From the NCBI RefSeq assembly GCF_014199685.1, contig NZ_JACHNZ010000014.1, positions 1-64,000 on the forward strand: a DNA stretch of 64,000 nt. Direction: 5' to 3'. Numbering within the stretch: position 1 is the first letter of the stretch; each line of letters starts with the position of its first letter. This document shows positions 8,720 through 18,457 of the stretch, piece by piece. Position numbers and translations under genes: made by a program. Source of the DNA: Sphingosinicella soli (lineage in GTDB: Bacteria > Pseudomonadota > Alphaproteobacteria > Sphingomonadales > Sphingomonadaceae). The notes under the pieces are model-generated. The model was not told the origin of the DNA. It saw only the letters and a list, made by a program, of their open reading frames with translations, and made no database searches.

Positions 8720-9201
8720 AACACCATCTCCTCTTCGGGGGTGGGCGTGAACACGTTCCCCCACACCAGCATGTCGTGCGCCGCCTGCGCATCCTCGCCG
8801 AGCGGATCGCCGAGCGCGACCTGAACGGGCGGCGGCGCATCAGGCGCAGCCGGGCCCGGCACGGCATCGGGCCGCGACAGCAGCACGGCGCCGATCGCCA
8901 GCGACGCGGCGATCGCCCCGCCGAACGCGGCGCGCATCCACATGCGGCGCGGCGCGCCCGACAGATAAGCCTCCGCAAGCGCCCGGTCCGCCGCCGCATC
9001 GGCCTCGGCATCGGTGGCGGGAACCAGTTCGCAGGCCCAGTCGCGCAGCAGACGATCGACGCCGCGCGCTTCGTTCATCGCGGCGGCGAGCGGCGCATCC
9101 GACAGAACGAGCCGCTCCGCCGCCGCGCGCTCTTCGGGCGGCCACGCGGCGGGATAGCCGCCGTATGCCGCGATGATTTCGATCACTCTTGCCCGTTCCA
9201 T
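8716..9201 (-). CDS. Putative membrane anti-sigma factor
   Basis: A 161-residue protein with one predicted membrane segment (AAFGGAIAASLAIGAVLL, roughly residues 82-100), preceded by a ~80-residue acidic, alanine-rich cytoplasmic part and followed by a short periplasmic tail. It has no clear sequence family. No zinc-binding HxxxCxxC anti-sigma motif is visible, although a lone CE pair occurs in DWACELVP. The call comes from its position: its ATG overlaps the ECF sigma gene stop by one base and its stop overlaps the next ATG. The topology is that of a transmembrane anti-sigma factor whose N-terminus holds the sigma factor. Confidence is high for the gene and moderate for the function. Confidence 0.65.
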   Translation of the reverse strand: MERARVIEIIAAYGGYPAAWPPEERAAAERLVLSDAPLAAAMNEARGVDRLLRDWACELVPATDAEADAAADRALAEAYLSGAPRRMWMRAAFGGAIAASLAIGAVLLSRPDAVPGPAAPDAPPPVQVALGDPLGEDAQAAHDMLVWGNVFTPTPEEEMVL

Positions 9202-9779
9202 CACTTCACCTCTTCGGCGAGCGGCCGCAGCCGCTCCGCAAGTTCGACGCGCGCACGCGCCAACAGTCCCTCCACCGCCTTCGTCGTCGTCTCCAGCGCC
9301 TCGGCGATCTCGTTCATCGTCGCGCCCTCGCCGTAAAAGAGCGCGATCGCCGTGCGCTGCCGCGCCGGAAGATGCGCCATCGCGGCGGAAATCTGCCGCG
9401 AACGGGCGTTTTGCCCGGCCAGCACCTCCGGATCGGGGTCGTCGCTCGCCCGCTCCGCCACCAGCTCCAGCGGCTGCACCGGCTTCAAGGCCCGCTTCCG
9501 ATCGATGCAGGCGTTGACGACGATGCGGCGGAACCAGGTTTCCACCTTCGCCTTGCCCGCATCGAACGACGCGGCCTGCCGCCACAGCTTCACCAGCGCC
9601 GCCTGCACCGCGTCTTCCGCCTCGGTCCGGTCGCCCAGAACCTTGGTCGCGATGCCGATGGCAGGGCCGTAAAGGCGGCGGGCGAGACGGCGAAAGGCAT
9701 CCTCGTCGCCGCTCTGCACGGCAACCATGAGCACCCCCGGCTCGTCCGATCGCTCGGCGCCCCTATTCACCTGCAACAT
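9201..9779 (-). CDS. ECF-family RNA polymerase sigma factor
   Basis: A 192-residue sigma factor with regions 2 and 4 only. Region 2 spans about residues 20-95, with DRTEAEDAVQAALVKLWRQA and WFRRIVVNACIDRKRA. Region 4 spans about 130-185, with LPARQRTAIALFYGEGATMN and the recognition helix TTTKAVEGLLARARVEL. It should direct core polymerase to stress promoters. Translation may begin at 9779 or at an internal ATG at 9728 (MVAVQSGDEDAF), where homology begins. The gene leads an operon with a membrane anti-sigma candidate and a Spy-like protein, so the inducing signal is probably envelope stress. No autoregulatory promoter could be assigned with confidence. Confidence 0.88.
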   Translation of the reverse strand: MLQVNRGAERSDEPGVLMVAVQSGDEDAFRRLARRLYGPAIGIATKVLGDRTEAEDAVQAALVKLWRQAASFDAGKAKVETWFRRIVVNACIDRKRALKPVQPLELVAERASDDPDPEVLAGQNARSRQISAAMAHLPARQRTAIALFYGEGATMNEIAEALETTTKAVEGLLARARVELAERLRPLAEEVK

Positions 9780-9833
9780 CGTGAAAGGATACGCGGGCGA
9801 CCGCCGGAGTCCCCCGCAGGTTTTTCGCGGCGA

Positions 9834-10709
9834 TCACCGACCGGGCGAAGTTGACGAAGTTGAGAGATGCCACGGGATTTCAGGCGGACGCTCGCCGCCG
9901 CCGGTTCGCGCAGCGGCGCGGGCGTCCGGGTCGGGGTGCTGATCGTTATCGGGGGCATCGTCTTCATCGTCGTCATCGTCGGCGGCAAACGGATCGTAGG
10001 CAGCGTCGTCGCCGTCGTCCACCTCGTCGATGAGACCGCTATGATAGGCGCGTTCCCACTGATCGGCGGTCCAGTCTTCGCTGTTCGCCGGATCGAGATC
10101 GGACGTGTCGATGTCTTCGGGGCGCATCGCGGCATAGGCCCTCCGGCGCTGCGCTTCGGTGAGCGTGTGCATGAGGCCGGGGTCCGCAAGCGCAGGTTTC
10201 TGCTGCCCGAGCGGGGCGCGCCGGTGCGCGGCGGCGAACGCGGCTTCGGCCTCTGTATCGCCCGTTTCCACGCAGTCGAGCAGCGCCTCGAAATCGTCCG
10301 CGACGGTGGTGACGGTGCGCGCGGCATCGTCGAGCTTCTCCGCCTCGCGATCGAGCCGGGTGAGCATGGCCATCGACAGGCGATTGTCGAAGCGGTGGCG
10401 CGTGATGACCTCGTCGCCGCGCTCGACCGTTTCGGTGCAGCCGTGCATGGCGCGCGAAAGCAGCTCGTCCGCCAGCCGCTCGCGCGCATGGCGGAGCGCA
10501 GCGGCCCAGCCGAGCGCGAACAGCGCGCCGGACTTGCGCTGACGCAGCGCATAGGCGCTCGCCGGGCTCATCCCGACGGCGCGGCAGGCATCCTGCACGG
10601 TGCCGCATTCGGCGAGCTTTTCGAGGAAGAGGCGCTGGCGGTCGGGGGTCCAGCCGTCGTGGCGTTGGGGGGCGGCGCGGGGCGGGAGGGCTGCGGGGGC
10701 TTGGGTCAT
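9834..10709 (-). CDS. Helix-turn-helix protein with aspartate-rich tail, function unknown
   Basis: A 291-residue protein. Residues ~18-70 form a helix-turn-helix of the kind found in terminase small subunits and Psq-like proteins (WTPDRQRLFLEKLAECGTVQ, then AVGMSPASAYALRQR). A mostly helical middle follows (EAEKLDDAARTVTTVADDFE), and the C-terminus is extremely acidic (about residues 225-260, including DDDDDEDD). No catalytic motif was recognised. No phage portal or large terminase gene is nearby, so a free-living DNA-binding role is more likely than a phage role. It stands alone between the sigma-factor operon and the tandem-repeat region. The start ATG is preceded by GGAGGC-like purines on the coding strand. 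Confidence 0.6.
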   Translation of the reverse strand: MTQAPAALPPRAAPQRHDGWTPDRQRLFLEKLAECGTVQDACRAVGMSPASAYALRQRKSGALFALGWAAALRHARERLADELLSRAMHGCTETVERGDEVITRHRFDNRLSMAMLTRLDREAEKLDDAARTVTTVADDFEALLDCVETGDTEAEAAFAAAHRRAPLGQQKPALADPGLMHTLTEAQRRRAYAAMRPEDIDTSDLDPANSEDWTADQWERAYHSGLIDEVDDGDDAAYDPFAADDDDDEDDAPDNDQHPDPDARAAARTGGGERPPEIPWHLSTSSTSPGR

Positions 10710-10746
10710 GTGCCGGAGGGAGGCACAGGTTTTCCTATTATGGAAG

Positions 10747-11386
10747 CGTGGGGGTGTGTGGAGGCGGTCGGTTAAGCCTTGGAAGGGTCTGGGCGCCTCG
10801 GCAGAGCCCGCTTGGAGTCGGTCTGACGTCGAAGCGATCGCCCGTGTGTAACAGCCGTCGAGACGTATCAGGTTTGCATTCTATCCCATCTCCGTCACCC
10901 CGGCGAAGGCCGGGGCCCATTCGACCGTTGCATGGGTACCGGCCTTCGCCGGTATGCCGCGTGTGTGTGGAGGCGGTCGGTTAAATCTTGGAAGGGTCAC
11001 GGCGCTTCGGCAGAGCCTGCCTGGAGGCGGTCTGACGTCGAAGCGATCGCCCGTGTGTAACAGCCGTCGAGATGTATCAGGTTTGCATTCTATCCCATCG
11101 CCGTCACCCCGGCGAAGGCCGGGGCCCATTCGGCCGTTGCATGGGTACCGGCCTTCGCCGGTATGACGCGTGTGTGTGGGGGCGGTTGGTTAAACCTTGG
11201 AAGGGGTCATGGCGCCTCGGCAGAGCCTGCTTGGTCGGTCTGACGTCGAAGCGATCGCTCGTGTGTAACAGCCGTCGAGACGTGTCAGGTTTGCATTCTA
11301 TCCCATCGCCGTCACCCCGGCGAAGGCCGGGGCCCATTCGGCCGTTGCATGGGTACCGGCCTTCGCCGGTATGACGCGTGTGTGTG
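10747..11386. repeat. Three tandem ~209-bp repeats with internal palindromes
   Basis: The gap between the helix-turn-helix gene and the DUF4169 gene holds no credible gene but three near-identical units. The anchor GAAGCGATCG recurs at 10831, 11040 and 11248 (periods 209 and 208). Each unit runs from a GTGTGTGGAGGCGGTCGGTT-like start, through TAACAGCCGTCGAGA and TTTGCATTCTATCCCAT, to two palindromic blocks, CCCCGGCGAAGGCCGGGG and ACCGGCCTTCGCCGGT. The palindromes resemble REP-like elements scattered through Sphingomonadales intergenic regions. Copies differ by scattered point changes and small indels (for example the missing GGAG in copy 3). Short open frames here are repeats of one another and show no gene-like features. 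Confidence 0.9.
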
Positions 11387-11395
11387 GAGGCCGGG

Positions 11396-11572
11396 TTATT
11401 CCTCGCGCTTGTGCGCCTCGACGTGCTTTTCCAGACGCGCAGTCTCATCCTTCGCCGCGCGCTTCTCGGCGAGGGTTCTTCCGTGGAGGTGGCGGTTTTG
11501 GGTGGCCTTCACCTCCGCCTCGGCGCGCATCTTCGCCTTGCGCCTTTGGCGGAGGTTTATGAGTTCGGCCAT
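11396..11572 (-). CDS. DUF4169 family small protein
   Basis: A 58-residue, highly basic and charged protein starting MAELINLRQRRKAKMRAEAE and containing NRHLHGRTLAEKRAAK, which matches the pattern of the small alphaproteobacterial DUF4169 family (N-terminal INLR..RK, then a GRTxAEK block). No function is known. It has no signal peptide or membrane segment and is predicted to be one long helix. The ATG at 11572 is chosen because the family begins there; an upstream ATG at 11608 would add only low-complexity residues read from a run of nine C's. It lies downstream of korB on the same strand, 28 bases after the korB stop, and may be co-transcribed. Confidence 0.8.
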   Translation of the reverse strand: MAELINLRQRRKAKMRAEAEVKATQNRHLHGRTLAEKRAAKDETARLEKHVEAHKREE

Positions 11573-11600
11573 GGGGACTGCCCCCCCCCGTCTCGTCCGG

Positions 11601-12619
11601 TCAGTCACGCCGTTCGGTGACTTCCCAGGTCTGGCCCTTGCGGATCAGCGCGGAGAGGTCGGCGATCTTGCCTTGCGTCAGCGTCTTCGTCTGTTCGACG
11701 AGCGCGCTTTCGTAGCTGGGGGCGGGCGAGCAGAAGATGACACCGAGCGCGATCGGGAAGCCGGGGAACGGCATGTCGATCAGCATCTGCGCGACGCCCT
11801 TGTTGGTTTCATCGTGGACGATGACGCCCGCCGCTTCCCAGTTTCCGTCCGCGACCTCGACGACTTCGAGGCGCAGATCCTGGCGGTTGAGCGTGAGGCC
11901 CCTGGTGCCGCCCGCGAACAGCATCGGCTTGCCGTGCTCCAGCCAGATCTGGCTTTCCGAGGCGTTCGCCTTTGCGGTGAACGCCTCGAACACCGCATCG
12001 TTGTAGACGATGCAGTTCTGGTACAACTCCACGAAGCTGGTGCCCTTGTGCGCGTGGGCGCGCTTCAGGATGCCGGGCATTTCCTTCTGCGAGGTATCGA
12101 TGCAGCGCGCGATGAAGCGCGCGCCCGCGCCGATGGCGAAGGCGCAGGGGCTCGCGGGGCGATCCACCGAGCCGAAGGGCGACGTGGGCGTGCGCGTGCC
12201 GATGCGGCTGGTGGGCGAATATTGCCCCTTGGTGAGGCCGTAGATCTCGTTGTTGAACAGCAGCACCTGGCAATCGAGATTGCGGCGCAGCAGGTGCAGC
12301 AGGTGGTTGCCGCCGATCGACAGGCCGTCGCCGTCGCCCGTGACGAGCCACACGTCCAGCTCCGGGTTCGCCAGCTTCACGCCGGTCGCCACCGCAGGCG
12401 CGCGGCCGTGGATGGTGTGGAAGCCGTAGGTCGCCATGTAGTACGGAAAGCGCGACGAGCAGCCGATGCCGCTGACGAACACGGTGTTTTCAGGCCGCGC
12501 GCCGATTTCCGCCATCGTGCGCTGCACGCCCTTCAGGATCGCGTAGTCGCCGCAGCCGGGGCACCAGCGCACCTCCTGATCGGTGGCGAAGTCGGCGGGC
12601 TTGAGCGGGGTCTGGACGT

Positions 12620-12623
<4 letters not shown>
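11601..12623 (-). CDS. korB: 2-oxoacid:ferredoxin oxidoreductase, beta subunit
   Basis: A 340-residue thiamine-diphosphate subunit of a CoA-dependent 2-oxoacid:acceptor oxidoreductase, most like 2-oxoglutarate synthase (2-oxoglutarate + CoA + oxidised ferredoxin to succinyl-CoA + CO2). The cluster-binding RWCPGCGDYAIL lies near residue 20 and GIGCSSRFPYY near 53. The TPP/Mg motif appears as GDGDGLSIGGNHLL then NNEIYGLTKGQ. The ATG overlaps the korA stop by four bases, so translation is coupled. No separate ferredoxin-type delta subunit is present, as usual for two-subunit aerobic KorAB enzymes. This reaction can replace or bypass 2-oxoglutarate dehydrogenase. Confidence 0.92.
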
Positions 12624-14494
<1,871 letters not shown>

Positions 14495-14687
14495 TGGCGA
14501 TCCCGGGACTGTGTATGCTTTCGCTGGAATCTCTAAGCCTGCAAGGCCGCCTCGGCAAAGTAGATTTTATGTGAGGCTCCCAAGGTCAGGCTTGCTGTCG
14601 GCATCCTGTCGATAGCGCGACTTGCGGCGCCGGGGGCGGACGCCGATAGTTCGCGGCGTATCGGCGACACATGGGGAGATTCGAGAC

Positions 14688-15674
14688 ATGGCATTCGTTC
14701 GTCCAGACGTGCAGGCGTTCCTCGACATGCTGAACGCGCAGCCGGGGCCGAAGCTGCACGAGCTGGATCCCGCCACGGCGCGCCAGATGATGGGCATGAT
14801 GGTGCAGATGGCCGAAGTGCCGCGCGGCGACATCGCGCGCGTGGAGGACATGTCCATCGACGGGCCGCACGGCGAACGCATCCCGCTGCGCCTCTACAGC
14901 CCGCGCCGGGCGGGCGGACCGCCGCAGAGCGTGCTGATGTTCTTCCACGGCGGCGGCTGGGTGGTCGGCGACCTCGAAACCCACGACGGCGTCTGCGCCG
15001 AGATCGCGCGCAGCCTCGATATCACCGTCGTTTCGGTGGATTACCGCCTCGCCCCCGAACACGCGTTTCCGGCGGCGGGCGAAGACTGCATCGCCGCGAC
15101 GCGCTGGGCGGCCGCCTCGCCGCGCGAGATCGGCCACGCCGTGACGAGCATCGTGGTGGCGGGCGACAGCGCGGGCGGCAACCTGGCGGCGATCACCGCG
15201 CAGGAACTGGCGGGCACGCTCGCCGTGCCGATCATCGCGCAGTGGCTGATCTATCCGGGCGTGGACATGACGGCGAGCACGGGATCGATGGAGGATTATG
15301 CCGACGGATACCTGCTGACCGCCGAGAGCATGGCGTGGTTCATGCGCCACTATATCGGCACCCTCCCCGACCCCGCCGACCCGCGCGCATCGCCGCTGCA
15401 TTCGCCTGCGCTGGACAGCCAGCCCGCCGCGCTCGTCTTCACCTGCGGGCTCGACCCGCTGCGCGACCAGGGCCGCGCCTATGCCGCGAAGCTGATCGCA
15501 AGCGGCGTGCCCACGGTGTTCCGCGAAGCCAAGGGCCAGATCCACGGCTGCCTCACGCTGCGGCAGGCGATCCCCTCGGCGCAGGGCGACCTTGCCGGAT
15601 GCCTTACGGCGCTGAGGGACATCATCAACGAAGCCGGGGCCGACCTCACCATGATGAAGGCGGCAGCCGAGTGA
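14688..15674 (+). CDS. Alpha/beta hydrolase, hormone-sensitive-lipase (HSL) family esterase
   Basis: A 328-residue carboxylic ester hydrolase. It carries the HSL oxyanion motif HGGGW (FFHGGGWVVGDLETHDGVC, about residue 88), the YRLAPEHAFPAA block, the nucleophile serine in GDSAGGNLAA (about residue 165), an aspartate in CGLDPLRDQG and a histidine in QIHGCL, so the catalytic triad looks complete. It probably hydrolyses short-chain acyl esters; the natural substrate is unknown. The ATG at 14688 follows GGGGAG by about ten bases. Its TGA overlaps the GTG start of rppH, so the two genes are translationally coupled although their functions are not obviously linked. Confidence 0.88.
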   Translation: MAFVRPDVQAFLDMLNAQPGPKLHELDPATARQMMGMMVQMAEVPRGDIARVEDMSIDGPHGERIPLRLYSPRRAGGPPQSVLMFFHGGGWVVGDLETHDGVCAEIARSLDITVVSVDYRLAPEHAFPAAGEDCIAATRWAAASPREIGHAVTSIVVAGDSAGGNLAAITAQELAGTLAVPIIAQWLIYPGVDMTASTGSMEDYADGYLLTAESMAWFMRHYIGTLPDPADPRASPLHSPALDSQPAALVFTCGLDPLRDQGRAYAAKLIASGVPTVFREAKGQIHGCLTLRQAIPSAQGDLAGCLTALRDIINEAGADLTMMKAAAE

Positions 15675-16153
15675 AAGAACGCGTCCACCCCTCCGGGCTT
15701 CCGTATCGGCCGTGTGTCGGGATCATGCTGCTCAATCCGAAGAAGCACGTCTTCGTGGCGAAGCGGATCGATATGATCGCCGAAGCCTGGCAGATGCCGC
15801 AGGGTGGTATCGATCCGGGTGAAGACCCGGTGGAAACGGCGGTGCGCGAACTGGGCGAGGAGATCGGCACGAACAAGGCCGAGATCATCGCGGAGAGCGC
15901 GGGCTGGTACTGGTACGACCTGCCCGACGAGCTGATCGGCAAGATCTGGAAGGGCCGCTATGCCGGGCAGCGGCAGAAGTGGTTCGTGATGCGCTTCACG
16001 GGCACGGACAGCGATATCGACATCGAGACCGAGCACCCCGAGTTCAGCGAGTGGAAGTGGGCTGAGCCCGCCGTGCTTCCCGACCTGATCGTGCCGTTCA
16101 AGCGGCAGCTTTATATCGATGTGCTGGAGGAGTTCGCGCCGCTTCTGGCGTAG
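15671..16153 (+). CDS. rppH: RNA pyrophosphohydrolase (Nudix)
   Basis: A 160-residue Nudix enzyme that removes pyrophosphate from the 5' triphosphate of transcripts (and from diadenosine polyphosphates), triggering mRNA decay. The full Nudix box is present: GGIDPGEDPVETAVRELGEE then IGT, about residues 40-62. The N-terminal YRPCVGIMLLN and the later GRYAGQRQKWF are characteristic of RppH/NudH. Translation starts at GTG 15671, overlapping the esterase stop (GTGA). The length equals that of alphaproteobacterial RppH. Confidence 0.94.
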   Translation: MKERVHPSGLPYRPCVGIMLLNPKKHVFVAKRIDMIAEAWQMPQGGIDPGEDPVETAVRELGEEIGTNKAEIIAESAGWYWYDLPDELIGKIWKGRYAGQRQKWFVMRFTGTDSDIDIETEHPEFSEWKWAEPAVLPDLIVPFKRQLYIDVLEEFAPLLA

Positions 16154-16164
16154 CGGCGGGGCGG

Positions 16165-16200
16165 TGCGTCCCTCGACTTCGCTCGGGATGATGGGCGTAG
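16165..16200. repeat. REP-like intergenic palindrome
   Basis: The 99-base gap between rppH and the TPR gene contains TCCCTCGACTTCGCTCGGGA, an imperfect inverted repeat of a type scattered through sphingomonad genomes. It could act as a transcription-end hairpin for rppH, but there is no T-run after it. Confidence 0.4.
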
Positions 16201-16252
16201 AGTCAAAAGGGTTTTTGCTGTAGCGTCTCACCTTCAATCGGGGAGATTTGCC

Positions 16253-18034
16253 ATGCGTGTATTCGCTCGGGTTCCCTTTGCTTTGCTTGCCCTGCCAGCC
16301 CTCGCCGCCATTCCCGCATCGATCCCCGCCTCCGCCGCGCTGACGCCTGAGGCGCTGCGGCTGCTGGACCCCTCCACGGCGTTCGGGCAGGCCTGCGGAC
16401 AGGGCAAGAAGCGATCGCTGCTGCCGCAGCGCATCCAGTATGCGATGGCGAACACGCTGCCGCAGTTCGACAGCGAACCGCCGCTCTACGAAGGGCTGGG
16501 CAGTGTCAACTTCCCGATCACCACGGCGAATGCGGAGACGCGGGCCTTCTTCAATCAGGGGCTGATGCTGGTTTACGGCTTCAACCATCAGGAGGCGATC
16601 CGCGCCTTCCGCGCCGCCGCCCGACGCGACCCCGACTGCGCGATGTGTTACTGGGGCGAGGCCTTTTCGCACGGATCCAACGTCAACGCGCCGATGGACC
16701 CTTCGACCAACGAAGCGACATGGGCCGCGCTGCAGAAGGCTGTGGCCTTGAAGGACAGAGTGAGCCCGCGCGAGCGCGCGCTGATCGAGGCGCTGCAGAC
16801 CCGCTACGCCGAGACCCCGCCCGCCGACCGCAGCGCGCTCGACAAGGCGTTTTCCGTGGCGATGATGAAGGTGGCGGCGGATTATCCGCTGGACAACGAC
16901 ATCGGCGTTCTGGCGGCGGAATCGGCGATGACATCGTCGCCTTGGAACTATTGGGAGCCGGGCGGGCTGACCCCCTACCCGCATATCGTGCCCGCGATCC
17001 GGCTGGTGGAGCAGGTGATGGCGCGCGACCCGTATCATCCGCAGGCGGCGCATCTTTATATCCACCTGCTCGAAGCCTCCGCGCGGCCCGCGCAGGCCGA
17101 AGCGGCGGCGGACCGGCTTGCGAAGCCGCTGGTGCCCTCCGCCGGGCACCTCGTCCACATGCCGGGGCATCTGTTCTACCGTGTCGGGCGCTACGGCGAC
17201 GCGATCCGCGTGAACATCGACGCCGCGAAGACCGACGAGGCCTATCTCAAATCCTCGCCGCTCGCGGGCATCTACCGGTTCGGATATTATCCGCACAACG
17301 TCCACTTCATCGTGAGTGCCGCGCAGATGGCGGGCGACATGGAGACGGCGATTTCGCAAGCGACGAAGCTGCGCGAGATCCTGAACGCGGACGTGACGGT
17401 GACGATCCCGTTCGTGCAGCCCGTGGATGCCGCGCCCTATCTCGCCTACGCGCATTTCGCGACGCCCAAGGAGATCATGGCGCTGCCCGCGCCCGACGCG
17501 CGGCTGCCCTATGTGCAGGCGATGTGGCGCTATGCGCGCGCCGTGGCGCAGGCGGATGCAAGGAATGACAAGGGGTTCAGGGCCGAACTTGATGCGATGC
17601 GTGACATCGGGCGCACGGCGGACTGGAAGCCGCTGACCGACGGGCTGGTGCCTGTTCCCGCGCTGCTGGAGGTCGCCGAGAATGTCGCGCTCGGGCGGCA
17701 GGCGATGGCGAAGAAGCGCTACAAGGCGGCGGCCGCCTTCTATCGCAAGGGCGCCGAGGCGGAGACGCGGGTGAACTACACCGAGCCGCCCTACTGGTAT
17801 TATCCGGTGAACCAGTCGCTGGGCGGCGCGCTCTACATGGCGGGGGACTACAAGGGCGCGGAGGCCGCGTTCCAGAAGGCGCTGGTGCAGTATCCGGGCA
17901 ATGCGTGGGCGCTGTGGGGGCTCGGCGAGACGCAGGCGCGGACGGGTGACAGCGCGGGCGCGACGGCGACGCGGGCGGCGTTCGCCAAGGCGTGGATGGG
18001 GAAGGCGGATTGGCTGACGATGGCGCGGCTTTAG
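16253..18034 (+). CDS. Secreted tetratricopeptide-repeat protein
   Basis: A 593-residue protein with an N-terminal signal peptide (MRVFARVPFALLALPALAAI, cleavage near residue 29) and a mature part built of helical TPR units. Clear units include residues ~95-130 (FNQGLMLVYGFNHQEAIRAF) and the C-terminal pair ~525-570 (GGALYMAGDYKGAEAAFQKA then ALWGLGETQARTGDSAGA). A CAMCYWGEAFSHG stretch lies near residue 125, so a disulfide is possible in the periplasm. Proteins of this build occur widely in Proteobacteria without assigned function and presumably act as periplasmic scaffolds. GGGGAG precedes the ATG. The gene is monocistronic and ends before a strong bidirectional terminator. Confidence 0.8.
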   Translation: MRVFARVPFALLALPALAAIPASIPASAALTPEALRLLDPSTAFGQACGQGKKRSLLPQRIQYAMANTLPQFDSEPPLYEGLGSVNFPITTANAETRAFFNQGLMLVYGFNHQEAIRAFRAAARRDPDCAMCYWGEAFSHGSNVNAPMDPSTNEATWAALQKAVALKDRVSPRERALIEALQTRYAETPPADRSALDKAFSVAMMKVAADYPLDNDIGVLAAESAMTSSPWNYWEPGGLTPYPHIVPAIRLVEQVMARDPYHPQAAHLYIHLLEASARPAQAEAAADRLAKPLVPSAGHLVHMPGHLFYRVGRYGDAIRVNIDAAKTDEAYLKSSPLAGIYRFGYYPHNVHFIVSAAQMAGDMETAISQATKLREILNADVTVTIPFVQPVDAAPYLAYAHFATPKEIMALPAPDARLPYVQAMWRYARAVAQADARNDKGFRAELDAMRDIGRTADWKPLTDGLVPVPALLEVAENVALGRQAMAKKRYKAAAAFYRKGAEAETRVNYTEPPYWYYPVNQSLGGALYMAGDYKGAEAAFQKALVQYPGNAWALWGLGETQARTGDSAGATATRAAFAKAWMGKADWLTMARL

Positions 18035-18039
18035 CCCTG

Positions 18040-18125
18040 CCCTCACCAACTTCGCTGGCCCTCACCAACTTCGCCTACGCCTTTCGGCGAAGGCTTTGTA
18101 TCCTCTCCCGCGGGCGGGAGAGGAA
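18040..18125. repeat. Intergenic duplication and GC-rich palindromes
   Basis: After the TPR gene, CCCTCACCAACTTCG occurs twice about 16 bases apart. It is followed by the palindromes GCCTTTCGGCGAAGGC and CCTCTCCCGCGGGCGGGAGAGG. These resemble sphingomonad dispersed repeats. No reading frame is supported here. Confidence 0.5.
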
Positions 18126-18130
18126 TAAAG

Positions 18131-18168
18131 AAAACGGCCGGGCCCTTGGTGGACCCGGCCGTTTTTCT
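18131..18168. terminator. Bidirectional intrinsic terminator between TPR gene and csbD
   Basis: AAAACGGCCGGG (18131-18142) pairs with CCCGGCCGTTTT (18154-18165) and is followed by TTCTT on + and preceded by an A-rich tract that gives U's on the - transcript. It lies between the convergent stops at 18034 and 18181 and can serve both genes. Confidence 0.85.
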
Positions 18169-18180
18169 TCGTGCTAGGCG

Positions 18181-18363
18181 TCAGACTCTGTCGCCGAGGG
18201 CGCCTTTGACCTTGCCCTTGGCGTTCTGAACTTCGCCCTTGCGCTCCTGCGCAATGCCTTCGCCTTCGAGGCGGGGGTTGTTCGTTGCCTTGCCGACGGC
18301 CTGCTTGACGTTGCCTGCCGCCTCGTTGGCGAGGCCTTTCGCGCGATCCTTGAATTCGCCCAT
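18181..18363 (-). CDS. CsbD family stress-response protein
   Basis: A 60-residue hydrophilic protein beginning MGEFKDRAKGLANEAAGNVK. It contains two related K/G-rich halves (GNVKQAVGKATNNPRLEGEG and KGEVQNAKGKVKGALGD), the signature of the CsbD family. Members are abundant small proteins induced by general stress or in stationary phase, with no known biochemical activity. The ATG at 18363 is the family start. A GGAG-type ribosome site (CAGGAGTAAAATC on the coding strand) precedes it. The gene stands alone between the terminator and thiSG. Confidence 0.88.
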   Translation of the reverse strand: MGEFKDRAKGLANEAAGNVKQAVGKATNNPRLEGEGIAQERKGEVQNAKGKVKGALGDRV

Positions 18364-18457
18364 GATTTTACTCCTGAAATTGCTCATGCGCCGGGGGATG
18401 CGCACCTCAGAAGAATGCTCGGGACCGCTGCGCAGTTCCTCGGTTCGTCGCAAAGCC

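Noticed and set aside
9834-10709. Prophage terminase small subunit
   Set aside because: The helix-turn-helix resembles one, but no other phage gene is found within 10 kb.
11582-11590. Run of nine C's upstream of the DUF4169 gene as a phase-variation tract
   Set aside because: It lies outside the likely coding region and probably only extends an unused upstream frame; slippage would have no obvious effect on the protein.
15479-18049. 856-codon reverse-strand open frame
   Set aside because: Arg/His/Gln-rich shadow of the esterase, rppH and TPR genes; no conserved domain and no ribosome site.
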